Positions 33,384-41,557 of a DNA stretch of 51,062 nt are shown in pieces. Made by a program: the position numbers and the translations under genes. This stretch comes from an uncultured Acidobacteriota bacterium. Its GTDB lineage: Bacteria; Acidobacteriota; Vicinamibacteria; Vicinamibacterales; UBA2999. The DNA lies in NCBI GenBank assembly GCA_902826515.1, contig CADEFD010000019.1:1-51062 (forward strand), given 5' to 3'. Position 1 is the first letter of the stretch. Every line of letters starts with the position of its first letter. The notes beneath the pieces were generated by a model, which had not been told where the DNA came from, ran no database searches, and was given only the letters and a program-made list of their open reading frames with translations.

Positions 33384-34721
33384 CTAGAACGCGAGTTGCA
33401 GGCGCGTCACGTAACTCCAGTACGTGGCCGTGCCGTCGAGCGGCGTGCGGGTCAGGTCGTCGAAGCTCTCGCGGATGGCGTTGCCCTGCACCTTGAGCCA
33501 CCGGTTGAGGTACCACGACAGGCCCACGGTGACGACGGCGTCCTGGTTGCGGCGCAGGTTGTCGGCGCGGGGGTTGTTGAAGGCCGGCTCGCTGGCGTCG
33601 GCCGAACTGCCAAGCAGCATCCGCTCGTAGCGGGCCGCCACTTCGATCGCGCCGAAGCCGCCCTGCAGCAGGGGCCGCTTCGGTGAGACGGTGTCTTCCT
33701 TGTCTTCGCCGGTGACGAGCCACGAGCCCGAGACATACCAGCCGCGGGTGAACATGTTCGACAGATCGCCGTCGTCCACACCCTGCCCGAGGCGCTCGTC
33801 CGAGGCGTTGATCCACTCCGCCTTGAGGCTGGCCGGGCCCGACACCAGCGCCACGTCGACGCCCGTGCGGACGCGATCGCCGTTCACCCAGACGCGTTCG
33901 AAGTAGTCGTAGCCGAAGACCGAGTTGCCCTTGAAGCTGTTGAGGCCTTCGGCCACCTCGGACCAGGCGCCGCTGGCGCCGAATTCGAGGTTGCGCAGGC
34001 CCGACGGAAGGCTGGCCACGCCGTCGAAGGGCTGCACCGTGACACGGCCGCTCACCGTACGGCCGAAGCTGTCGGCGCCCTGGTCGTCGTCGAAGAACCG
34101 CTCGCTGTCGGCCACGAGGCGATCGTCGGCGTCGAAGACGCCAATCGCATAGGTGAAGCGCCGCCGCGCCGCCTCGCCATAGATCATGGCGCCGATGTCG
34201 CGTCCCGGCGCCAGGGCGCGCGTGCCGAGCGAGCGGAAGATGAAGTCGTGTTCGACCGAGCTGGTCGAGTTGTCGAGGCCGAACGGCAGCTTGAATTTGC
34301 CGCCCCGCGCCTCGAGCAGATCGTGGACCTTCACGTTGACCCAGGCATCACGCCACGGTTCGATGTCGTCGCCGAACTCGCGTTCGACCTCGAACTCGAC
34401 GCGGTTGAAGAACTCCCCGCGGACGGCCAGCCGGCGGCGCCGCCACGTGAAGCCTTCGTCCTCGGGATCGACCACCGGGTTGAACCACGCGCCGTCGTTC
34501 TGGATCTTGGCGCGCAGTTCGAGCGAGAAGTTCTTCCCCGAGGTGATCCGCGGCCGCGGTGACCAGCGGCCCTGCAGTTGTGCCGCGGGCGCGCCGGGGG
34601 CGGCCGTAGCCGCACCTGGCAGCGTCAGCCGCACGGGCCCAGCCGGAGGCGCCGGGGCCTGGGCCCTGGCAAGTGGGACACAGCACGTGCAGAAAAGTGC
34701 GGCGAGCCAGAGTCGCGTCAC
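33384..34721 (-). CDS. Porin O/P (phosphate-selective porin) family outer-membrane protein
   Basis: 445 residues with signal peptide MTRLWLAALFCTCCVPLARA and a Pro/Ala-rich linker to about residue 50. The barrel shows the OprO/OprP family landmarks: FTWRRRRLAVRGEFFNRVEFEVEREF, then DAWVNVKV, GGKFKLPFGLDN and ALAPGRDIGAMI, and a final strand ending LQLAF with terminal Phe. OprP and OprO take up phosphate and polyphosphate in Pseudomonas, but the family also contains porins of unknown selectivity, so phosphate specificity is inference. It leads the operon with CotH and diverges from the proline racemase gene. Confidence 0.82.
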   Translation of the reverse strand: MTRLWLAALFCTCCVPLARAQAPAPPAGPVRLTLPGAATAAPGAPAAQLQGRWSPRPRITSGKNFSLELRAKIQNDGAWFNPVVDPEDEGFTWRRRRLAVRGEFFNRVEFEVEREFGDDIEPWRDAWVNVKVHDLLEARGGKFKLPFGLDNSTSSVEHDFIFRSLGTRALAPGRDIGAMIYGEAARRRFTYAIGVFDADDRLVADSERFFDDDQGADSFGRTVSGRVTVQPFDGVASLPSGLRNLEFGASGAWSEVAEGLNSFKGNSVFGYDYFERVWVNGDRVRTGVDVALVSGPASLKAEWINASDERLGQGVDDGDLSNMFTRGWYVSGSWLVTGEDKEDTVSPKRPLLQGGFGAIEVAARYERMLLGSSADASEPAFNNPRADNLRRNQDAVVTVGLSWYLNRWLKVQGNAIRESFDDLTRTPLDGTATYWSYVTRLQLAF

Positions 34722-34746
34722 GAGGTCATCCTCTTGTACTCATGGT

Positions 34747-34765
34747 GGCGTCAGCGTCGGACGCC
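34747..34765. promoter_or_regulatory. Palindromic site in a divergent promoter region
   Basis: GGCGTC and GACGCC flank AGCGTCG in the 109-base gap between the divergent porin and proline racemase genes. An operator for one or both is possible; no known consensus is matched. Confidence 0.25.
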
Positions 34766-34830
34766 TGACAGAATAGCGCGGATTGCGCGCGACTCTCCGC
34801 GCCTCACGCCCCCCATCCCCGCATCCGCTC

Positions 34831-35856
34831 ATGATTCATCAGATCCGCACCATCGACGCCCACACCGCCGGCGAGCCGCTGCGCCTCGTCGTGGACGGTC
34901 TGCCGTCGCCCGAGGGCGCCACCATGCTCGCCAGGCGCGAGTGGGCCCGCAAGCATCTGGACCATCTGCGCCGGTCGATCATGCTCGAGCCGCGCGGCCA
35001 CGCCGACATGTACGGGGCGCTCCTGACGGAACCGGTCACTCCCGGCGCTCATGCCGGCGTGCTCTTCATGCACAACGAGGGCTGGAGCACGATGTGCGGT
35101 CACGGCGTCATCGCCGTGGCGACGATTGCCGTCGAACGCGGGCTGATGTGGGATGCCGCCACGGCCGACGCCGGCGACACGATCGAGATGGTGCTCGACG
35201 TGCCGGCCGGGCCGGTCACGGCGCGGGCCACGAAGGCCGAGGTGGAGGGCCGCACGCGCGTGACCGGCGTGTCGTTCGTGAACGTGCCGTCGTTCGTGCT
35301 CGCGCCCGGCGTGCCTCTCACCGTGGGCGGCCGCACCTTCACGGCCGATGTCTCCTTCGGCGGCGCCTTCTACGCCATCGTCGATGCCGAGAGCGCCGGC
35401 CTCTCGATCGACGTCGCGAAGCTGCCCGAGCTGAAACGTGCCGGCATGGCGATCGCGCGCGAGGTCGAGAAGCTGGTGAAGGTCGTGCACCCGGCCGAGC
35501 CCGGCCTCGCCGGCATCTACGGCACCATCTTCACGGCGCCAGCGCAGACCGACGGTGCGCACCTGCGCAACGTGACGGTCTTCGCGGATGCCGAAGTGGA
35601 TCGCTCGCCGTGCGGCAGCGGCACGGCGGCCGTGATGGCCGTGCTCGACGAGATGGGCATCCTGTCGGCCGGCGACGGCACGTTCGTGCACGAGAGCCTC
35701 ATCGGCACGCTCTTCCACGGCCGCGTGGCGGCCCGCCAGCGTGTGGGTGACTTCGCGGCCATCGTGCCCGAGATCGCCGGCAGCGCGTGGATCACCGGGG
35801 AACACACGTTCCTCATCGATGCCGACGACCCGCTGCGCGCCGGCTTCCGGATTTAG
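34831..35856 (+). CDS. Proline racemase / 4-hydroxyproline 2-epimerase family protein
   Basis: 341 residues from ATG 34831. Both catalytic cysteines are present: Cys89 in MCGHG and Cys261 in DRSPCGSGT. Dehydratases of the same family (trans-3-hydroxy-L-proline dehydratase) replace the second Cys with Thr, so this is a two-base racemase or epimerase, more likely acting on 4-hydroxyproline or proline. The opening residues, IRTIDAHTAGEPLRLVVDG, and the GVLFMHNEGWSTMCGHG segment are typical. It stands alone on the plus strand. Other proline-linked genes are limited to the ornithine cyclodeaminase family gene 7 kb upstream. Confidence 0.9.
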   Translation: MIHQIRTIDAHTAGEPLRLVVDGLPSPEGATMLARREWARKHLDHLRRSIMLEPRGHADMYGALLTEPVTPGAHAGVLFMHNEGWSTMCGHGVIAVATIAVERGLMWDAATADAGDTIEMVLDVPAGPVTARATKAEVEGRTRVTGVSFVNVPSFVLAPGVPLTVGGRTFTADVSFGGAFYAIVDAESAGLSIDVAKLPELKRAGMAIAREVEKLVKVVHPAEPGLAGIYGTIFTAPAQTDGAHLRNVTVFADAEVDRSPCGSGTAAVMAVLDEMGILSAGDGTFVHESLIGTLFHGRVAARQRVGDFAAIVPEIAGSAWITGEHTFLIDADDPLRAGFRI

Positions 35857-35992
35857 CGGCACTGTATCGAAGCTGCGCATCCGGCGTGTCCAACTTACGT
35901 GGTCGCGCCGCACCGGTGAGTGCCTGCCCGTCGCGAACAGCGCAGTCTTTCGGGGCGTCACGTGGCGCAGGTCTTGCAGCCGCATCGCAGGC

Positions 35993-37399
35993 GTGACGTC
36001 ACCCGATCTCCGCATCGTCGGCTTCTGCGCGGCCCTGGCCGTCGGCGTGGCCTCCCTCGCAGCCGGTGTGGGCGGCCAGAACGCGGCGCCATGGGCCTTC
36101 GAAGAGACCTTCGACGGACTGGCGCCCGCGAGCCCGTCGCAGGCGCTGCTCCCGTCGCGGTTCGACTACGTCGTGACCCATCGCACGCATCCGTCGACGC
36201 CCGACGGGCGTGATGCGAGCGGCAGCTACGGCAGCTTTCTCGCCGATCACGGTTCCGACTGCGCGCCCCCGGACGCCCAGCACACCGTGGCCGGCACGAC
36301 GCATCGTTCGGATGGCCGGCGTCCGGATCCGAGCTTCTTCATCTGCCGCGACCACATGATGTCGTCGATGGGCGATGTCGAGGGCTACTCGGTCTCCACG
36401 TTCTATCCGCGCCAGGAGTTCGAGTTCGGCGGCGGCGGCGTGCTCGAATGGGAGGTCGGCCTGAACACGCCGCACGCGCGGAGCTGGTGGGAAGTGCTCA
36501 TCACGCCGCGTCAGTCGCTGCAGCTCGGCGCGGCGATGGACTGGCTGCCGATTGACGAGACGTATCCGGCGCAGCGGATCGTGCTTGCCTTCATGGACGG
36601 CTCGAGCCGCACGGTGCAGGTGGGCGCGGGCGCCACGCCGCCCGCCGGCGTCGTGGCGTCGGCGTCAGACTGGGCGGGCTGGGGTGTGCGCCATGCCGGC
36701 GATCCGGCGCTGACCGATCGCCGCATCCGCCGCCGGATGCGCGTGGAGCTGCTGCCGTCGGCCGTGCGCTGGTCGATCGAAATGGCGGATGGCACCTTCG
36801 ACGTGCTCGACGTGCCGGTGCCCGGCGGCCTGCCGTTCACCCGCGGGGTCGTGTTGTTCAAGACCCACGCCTACACGCCCACCAAGGACGGCAACACCCA
36901 CCTCTACACGTACCACTGGGACACGATCCGCTTTTCCGGGCCGCGGATCGCGCCCTTCGACGGCTACGAAGCCGACGGCGTCGTGAATCTCGAATCGAAC
37001 GGCTCGACGCCCATCGGCACGACGGCCACGCAGGCTCTCGACCTGCCGCGCCTCGGCCCGAATCCGGTGCTCGTCGGCCAGACGCACGGCGGCCTCGTCG
37101 GACAGGTGCGGCTCAGCGTGAACGGCGCACCGGCGATCGCCGTGGAACCGCTGTCGTCGGCGCCGAAGGACGATCCGTGCTGGCACGGCGGCTGGCGCAC
37201 GTTCCGCGTGCCGCTCGACGCTGCGAGCCTGCGCGTCGGCGCCAACTCGCTCACATGGACGGTCGGTCCGCGGCCGGCCTGCGGCGCCGGGCAGTGGTAC
37301 TGGGATGGGTTTTCGGTGAAGGCGGTGGAAGTGCAGATGGACGGCGCGGCCTCCGCGCCGCCCGCCGCGCCATCGACCCTGCGCGTGCAGGGTTCGTAG
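35993..37399 (+). CDS. Large exported protein of unknown function
   Basis: 468 residues from a GTG that gives a signal peptide (LRIVGFCAALAVGVASLAAG). No ribosome site is clear and the frame is open upstream, so the start is uncertain. The chain looks like a beta-sandwich or concanavalin-type protein: an early WAFEETFDGL strand, a GGGVLEWEVGL core, and pairs of strands with Trp-rich turns to the end. Five or six cysteines (near CAPPD, ICRDH, DPCWHG, PACG) could form disulfides. No catalytic motif is visible. I cannot name the family; a carbohydrate-binding role is only a possibility. Confidence 0.7.
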   Translation: MTSPDLRIVGFCAALAVGVASLAAGVGGQNAAPWAFEETFDGLAPASPSQALLPSRFDYVVTHRTHPSTPDGRDASGSYGSFLADHGSDCAPPDAQHTVAGTTHRSDGRRPDPSFFICRDHMMSSMGDVEGYSVSTFYPRQEFEFGGGGVLEWEVGLNTPHARSWWEVLITPRQSLQLGAAMDWLPIDETYPAQRIVLAFMDGSSRTVQVGAGATPPAGVVASASDWAGWGVRHAGDPALTDRRIRRRMRVELLPSAVRWSIEMADGTFDVLDVPVPGGLPFTRGVVLFKTHAYTPTKDGNTHLYTYHWDTIRFSGPRIAPFDGYEADGVVNLESNGSTPIGTTATQALDLPRLGPNPVLVGQTHGGLVGQVRLSVNGAPAIAVEPLSSAPKDDPCWHGGWRTFRVPLDAASLRVGANSLTWTVGPRPACGAGQWYWDGFSVKAVEVQMDGAASAPPAAPSTLRVQGS

Positions 37400-37422
37400 C
37401 GCCGGCGGGGGCCGGACGCGCT
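37398..37422. terminator. Candidate bidirectional terminator
   Basis: AGCGCCGGC-GGGG-GCCGG-ACG-CGCT forms a GC-rich hairpin with a three-base bulge in the 24-base gap between two convergent genes. No U-tract is present on either side. Confidence 0.4.
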
Positions 37423-37423
37423 G

Positions 37424-38161
37424 TTACTTCGCCGCGGGCGCCGCGGCGCCGAGCGCGCCGAGCTTCGCGAAGTCGATCTTCGACGCGAACTCCTGGAGCT
37501 GCTTCATGTCGGTCACCCGGTCGCCTTCGACCGAGACGAGGAACCGCTTCGCGACGACGATGTTCAACTCGCCGTCCTTGCGCTGGTCGTTCCACTTCTC
37601 GAAGCCGGGGTTGCCGTTGATGTTCGTGGACTTCTCGTAGCCGTCGTCGGTTTCCTTCTCGTACCCGGCGGCGAGGAACATGGCCCACGGCGTGATGAGC
37701 ATCTGGTTGAACGCCGAATCGACGATCTTCACTTCGATGGTCTGGTCGCCGTTCTTGTAGCGCGTCTCGGTCTGCGAGAACGCCACCGGCGCGCTCATGC
37801 GTTCCCCGCGCGGCTTGTCCATCGTCCAGCCGGACACGGTCGGGAAGGCCGTCTGAAGGTCGCGGAAGCTCACCGGCTCGGACGGCTTGGCGCCATTGGC
37901 GCCGCCCATCGCGGCGGCCATGCCCTGCATGGCCTTGGCGAAGTCTTCCATGCCCTTGGCGGCCTCGCCGGCCGGCGCCGTGCCCTGGGTGGCGGCGTTC
38001 GCCGCGGCTTCACCGGCCCGCGCCATCTCTTCGCCGGCCTTGGCCATGTTCGTGGCGGCCTCCTTCATCGCATCGGCGGCCTTTTCCTCGGGCGATTTGC
38101 CGCAGGCCGACAGGCTTGCCGCGAGCCCCATCACCACCGCCATCTTCAGCCCTGCACGCAT
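37424..38161 (-). CDS. Lipoprotein with coiled-coil N-terminal region, unknown
   Basis: 245 residues. The signal peptide ends LSAC, a standard lipobox, giving lipidated Cys20. Residues 24-85 are an Ala/Glu/Lys/Met-rich helical segment (EEKAADAMKEAATNMAKAG and repeats of similar heptads) likely to be a coiled coil. Residues 95-230 form an alpha/beta domain (VSFRDLQTAFPTVSGW, TETRYKNGDQTIEVKIVDS, LNIVVAKRFLVSVEGDRV) that I do not recognise. An envelope protein of unknown role. Downstream it converges on the exported protein at 35993. Confidence 0.78.
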   Translation of the reverse strand: MRAGLKMAVVMGLAASLSACGKSPEEKAADAMKEAATNMAKAGEEMARAGEAAANAATQGTAPAGEAAKGMEDFAKAMQGMAAAMGGANGAKPSEPVSFRDLQTAFPTVSGWTMDKPRGERMSAPVAFSQTETRYKNGDQTIEVKIVDSAFNQMLITPWAMFLAAGYEKETDDGYEKSTNINGNPGFEKWNDQRKDGELNIVVAKRFLVSVEGDRVTDMKQLQEFASKIDFAKLGALGAAAPAAK

Positions 38162-38319
38162 GGGTCACATCCTCCGGCGCCGACACTGGCGCGTCCGTCT
38201 CGGATGATAGCGCGAGAGACGGGGTCGCCCCCTCAGCCGGACCCGTGCACGGATGCGCCGATTCGGCACCATCGCGACGGCCCGCTCAAGATTCGGCGCG
38301 TCCGGCCGATTGGCCGCAC

Positions 38320-39030
38320 ATGCAGAACCTTCGACGCTGGACCGTTGGCCTCACCCGCGTCCTCGTGCTCGCCGGCATGTACCTGATGCTGGCGTCGTTG
38401 TCGCCCGCCGCGGCCGCGCCGGAACCCGTGGTCTCGCCGCTCGCGCGCCTGCGGGCCGGGAACGACCGGTTCGTGCGCGGCGTCGAGGGCGCCGCGCTGC
38501 CGGCTGCCGACGCCCGGCGGTCCATGGCCGCCGACGACCATCCGTTCGCCATGGTGCTCTCGTGCGCCGACTCGCGCGTGCCGACAGAACTCGTCTTCGG
38601 CGCCGGTGCCGGCGACCTCTACGTCGTGCGGACGCTGGGCCAGGTGCCGGATCGCGCGGTGATGGCGAGCCTCGAACACGCGACCGCGGAACTACACGTG
38701 CCGCTGCTCGTCGTGATGGGCCACGAGTCGTGTGCCGTGGTGAAGGCCGCGCAGGACGGCGCCCACGCCGCCAGTCCACACCTCGAGCATCTCTACAAGG
38801 CGATTCGCGCCGGCAGCACGCACAACGCGTCGGAACAGCAGGACCTGCGGGCGGCGATTCTCGCCAACGTCGAGCAGGTGATCAACGACCTGCTGACCGG
38901 CAGTCCGTCGCTGCGCGCCGCCGTCACCGGTGGCCACCTCCAGGTGGTCGGAGCGTATTACGAGGTCGGCACGGGCGTCGTGGCGTTCTCGGAACCGGTG
39001 GGCGCGACGACCGCGGCCACCCACAAGTAG
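38320..39030 (+). CDS. Exported beta-class carbonic anhydrase
   Basis: 236 residues from ATG 38320, which gives an N-terminal signal peptide (RRWTVGLTRVLVLAG through SPAAAA). The zinc ligands are Cys82 (SCADSR, with Asp84 and Arg86), His135 and Cys138 (GHESC). It is therefore a complete beta-carbonic anhydrase predicted to work in the periplasm, distinct from the cytoplasmic enzyme at 8015. It could supply bicarbonate or buffer the periplasm. The next gene begins two bases after its stop, so the two are surely co-transcribed. The preceding in-frame extension (from 38116) lacks coding character. Confidence 0.9.
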   Translation: MQNLRRWTVGLTRVLVLAGMYLMLASLSPAAAAPEPVVSPLARLRAGNDRFVRGVEGAALPAADARRSMAADDHPFAMVLSCADSRVPTELVFGAGAGDLYVVRTLGQVPDRAVMASLEHATAELHVPLLVVMGHESCAVVKAAQDGAHAASPHLEHLYKAIRAGSTHNASEQQDLRAAILANVEQVINDLLTGSPSLRAAVTGGHLQVVGAYYEVGTGVVAFSEPVGATTAATHK

Positions 39031-39032
39031 TC

Positions 39033-39872
39033 ATGATCGCCACGCGTATCCTGGCCCTCGGCCTGCTCGTCCTCACGAGCGACGTCAGCGCGCAGTCGCA
39101 CGGCGAGGCGCCGCCGGCGAAGGCGGCGCCCGACGCGGCCGCGCACGGCGCAGAGCCGCCGGCCAGGGCGACACCCGCGAAGAAGGGCCCGACCGTGTCG
39201 CGGATCGCGCCGGTGGCCTCGCCGAATCCCACGGCCGCGGGCGGCGCTCACGCCGCACCCGCCGACCACGCGGCGCCGGCAGACCACGCCGCGGCAAAAC
39301 CCAAGGGCTACGTGGCCGTCGGCGCCAGACCCAAGGGCGCGTCCGCGGCGCACGGCGCGTCCGCGTCCGGCAAGCCGAAGCCCGTCGTGTCGGGTGCCGC
39401 CGCCCTGCGCACGCCGCCGGCAGCGGATCACGGCGCCCTGGCGGCCGCACCCGCCGCCGAACCGCCAGCCGCCGCGAAAGCGCCTGCCAAAGCCGCCGCA
39501 GACGCCCACGCCGCCGACACCCACGCCGCGCCACCAGCTCACGCCGAGGCGGCGCGCCCCGCGGCTCCCGCCGCCGCGCCACCGGCTCGGGGCACGGCGC
39601 AGAAACCGGCGAAGCTGGCCACCGTGCACGAACGCCTCACCGCGGCACTCGTGAGCATCCGCGCGGGCGCCGCGCACGAGGCCGGGGCAACCGGTCATGC
39701 CCCCGCCGCCGGGGCGGCAGCGGGCGGCCCGCGCCCGGCTCGGGTGGCGCTGACCTGGCCCGGGCCGCGCTGGCAGGTGGCGTGGCCGTCCCCGGGACGG
39801 ATCGCCCTGCGATGGCCCGAGGCCGCGGCAGAGGCCCCGGCTCCACCCGCCGTGCCGCCGCCCCACGACTGA
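39033..39872 (+). CDS. Exported Ala/Pro/His-rich low-complexity protein
   Basis: 279 residues with a signal peptide (IATRILALGLLVLTSDVSAQ). Residues 20-190 are extended, Ala/Pro-rich sequence with 14 histidines in the full chain, often as DHAAPADHAA, GAHAAPADH or AHAADTHAAP units. A short helix (KLATVHERLTAALVSIRAG) follows, then a Trp-Pro repeat at the C-terminus (TWPGPRW, VAWPSPGR, LRWPE). It starts two bases after the exported carbonic anhydrase gene. Histidine-rich disorder may bind zinc or other metals, which would suit a partner zinc enzyme, but this is inference. There is no match to a family I know. Confidence 0.72.
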   Translation: MIATRILALGLLVLTSDVSAQSHGEAPPAKAAPDAAAHGAEPPARATPAKKGPTVSRIAPVASPNPTAAGGAHAAPADHAAPADHAAAKPKGYVAVGARPKGASAAHGASASGKPKPVVSGAAALRTPPAADHGALAAAPAAEPPAAAKAPAKAAADAHAADTHAAPPAHAEAARPAAPAAAPPARGTAQKPAKLATVHERLTAALVSIRAGAAHEAGATGHAPAAGAAAGGPRPARVALTWPGPRWQVAWPSPGRIALRWPEAAAEAPAPPAVPPPHD

Positions 39873-39885
39873 CGCGATTCGTGAC

Positions 39886-39910
39886 ACGGCCCGTCAATTC
39901 GGTGGGCCGT
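39886..39910 (+). terminator. Candidate terminator hairpin
   Basis: ACGGCCC pairs with GGGCCGT across an 11-base loop, 14 bases after the stop of the His-rich protein gene. No U-tract follows, so it is a weak candidate. Confidence 0.3.
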
Positions 39911-40006
39911 CCCTCGCGCGGCTGAGCGGCCGGAGCGCGGATTCGCCAGTGAAACAGGCATCGGGCGCCGGCCCTGGGCGCGGCAAGGGATTTGCGAAGG
40001 GCTGAG

Positions 40007-41551
40007 ATGATGCGCAGCGCCCCCGTCCGCCTTCTCGCTCTCGCCCTCGTCGCGGCCACGGCCGTGAGCCTGGCGGCGCAGTCGTCGCCGGCCACCGTCG
40101 GCGGGCCGCTGCCGCCGATCTTCCCGGCTGACAACTGGTGGAACCAGGACATCAGCCAGGCGCCGGTGGCCGCCGAGTCGTCCGCGCTCATCAGCTTCAT
40201 CAACAACGGCGGCACGCGACGTCTGCACCCCGACTTCGGCGGCATCGCCGCGCCGAACGAGATGTACGGCATCCCCTACGTCGTCGTCGCCGGCGACCAG
40301 CCGAAGCGGCAGGTGCAGTTCTACTACGACGACGAAAGCGACGGCGTCGGCCAGCCGTTCTATCCGATTCCCGATCAGGCGATCACGCAGCCGTACTGGA
40401 TCGAAGGCGGCGCACCGGGCAACCAGTCGCCCGGCGGCGATCGCCACCTGCTCATCGTCGACAAGGACAACAAGCGTCTCTACGAGCTCTTCGATCTCGG
40501 CTGGGACGGCACGAAGTGGACGGCCGGCTCGGGCGCCTACTTCGACCTGCAGGCCAACGGCCGGCGGCCCGACGCCTGGACGTCGGCCGATGCCGCGGGC
40601 CTCGCGATCCTGCCCGGGCTCGTGAAGTACGACGAGGTCTACGGGCCCAACGAGATCAATCACGCGTTCCGGGTGACGGTGCGCGCGACCAACAACTTCT
40701 ACGTGTGGCCGGCCTCGCACGTGGCCGGCAGCAACACCTCGGCGCCGCCGAATGGCACGCGCCTGCGCCTCAAGGCGTCGAAGGACGTTTCCGGCTTCCC
40801 GCCCGAGATGCAGAAGATCTTCCGGGCGATGAAGAAGTACGGACTCATCGTGGCCGACAACGGCAGCGACATGTACGTGAGCGGCGCCTTCGATCCGCGC
40901 TGGAACAACGACGTGCTGAATCCCGCGTTCCGCGGCCTGAACGCCAGTGACTTCGAGGTCGTGCAGCTTGGCTGGCGCGGTGGCAGCACCACGCCGCCGC
41001 CGACGTGCACGCCCGGCACGCCCACCGATCTGTGGGCCACGGTGAACGGCTACACGGTGCAGCTCGGCTGGACGCCGCCTGGCGGCGTGGCCGGGCATCT
41101 GCTCGACGTCGGCTCGGCCTCCGGCCTCACGAACATCACGTCGATTCCGATTCCGATGCCCACGACGGGCCTCGGCGGCACGGTGGCGGCCGGCCGCTAT
41201 TACGTGCGGGCGCGCGCGGCGATGAGCTGCGGGGTGGGCGCAGCGTCGAACGAAGTGGTGGTGGATGTGCCGTCGGGGTGTGCGGTGCCCACGGCGCCCG
41301 GCCCGCTCACGACGTCGGTGAGTGGCCGCACGGTGGCGCTCAGCTGGGGCGCCGCCGGCAGCGCGTCGGCCTACATGCTCGAAGCCGGCTCGGCGCCGGG
41401 ACTCGCCAACATCCTCAACACGAACGTCGGCGGGGCGCGATCGATCGGCGGGCCGGTGCCGCCCGGCACCTACTACGTGCGCGTGCGCGGCCGCAGCACC
41501 TGCGGGCAGACGGGACCGGCGTCGAACGAGTCGGTGGTCGTGGTGCGTTAG
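40007..41551 (+). CDS. Exported protein with unknown N-terminal domain and two fibronectin-type repeats
   Basis: About 514 residues; ATGs at 40007 and 40010 are both possible. A signal peptide ends near SLAAQ. Residues 25-310 form a conserved-looking globular domain of unknown name, with landmarks PADNWWNQDIS, HPDFGG, GGDRHLLIVDKDN, WTSADAAGLAILPGL, FYVWPASHVAGS, IVADNGSDMYVSGAFDPRWN. Two beta-sandwich repeats follow (about 325-415 and 420-510), each with a conserved strand and a GTYYVRVRG- or AGRYYVRARA-type ending, like fibronectin type III units and each with a Cys pair. The two repeats suggest adhesion or binding. Substrate and enzyme activity are unknown. Confidence 0.75.
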   Translation: MMRSAPVRLLALALVAATAVSLAAQSSPATVGGPLPPIFPADNWWNQDISQAPVAAESSALISFINNGGTRRLHPDFGGIAAPNEMYGIPYVVVAGDQPKRQVQFYYDDESDGVGQPFYPIPDQAITQPYWIEGGAPGNQSPGGDRHLLIVDKDNKRLYELFDLGWDGTKWTAGSGAYFDLQANGRRPDAWTSADAAGLAILPGLVKYDEVYGPNEINHAFRVTVRATNNFYVWPASHVAGSNTSAPPNGTRLRLKASKDVSGFPPEMQKIFRAMKKYGLIVADNGSDMYVSGAFDPRWNNDVLNPAFRGLNASDFEVVQLGWRGGSTTPPPTCTPGTPTDLWATVNGYTVQLGWTPPGGVAGHLLDVGSASGLTNITSIPIPMPTTGLGGTVAAGRYYVRARAAMSCGVGAASNEVVVDVPSGCAVPTAPGPLTTSVSGRTVALSWGAAGSASAYMLEAGSAPGLANILNTNVGGARSIGGPVPPGTYYVRVRGRSTCGQTGPASNESVVVVR

Positions 41552-41557
41552 CCGGCG

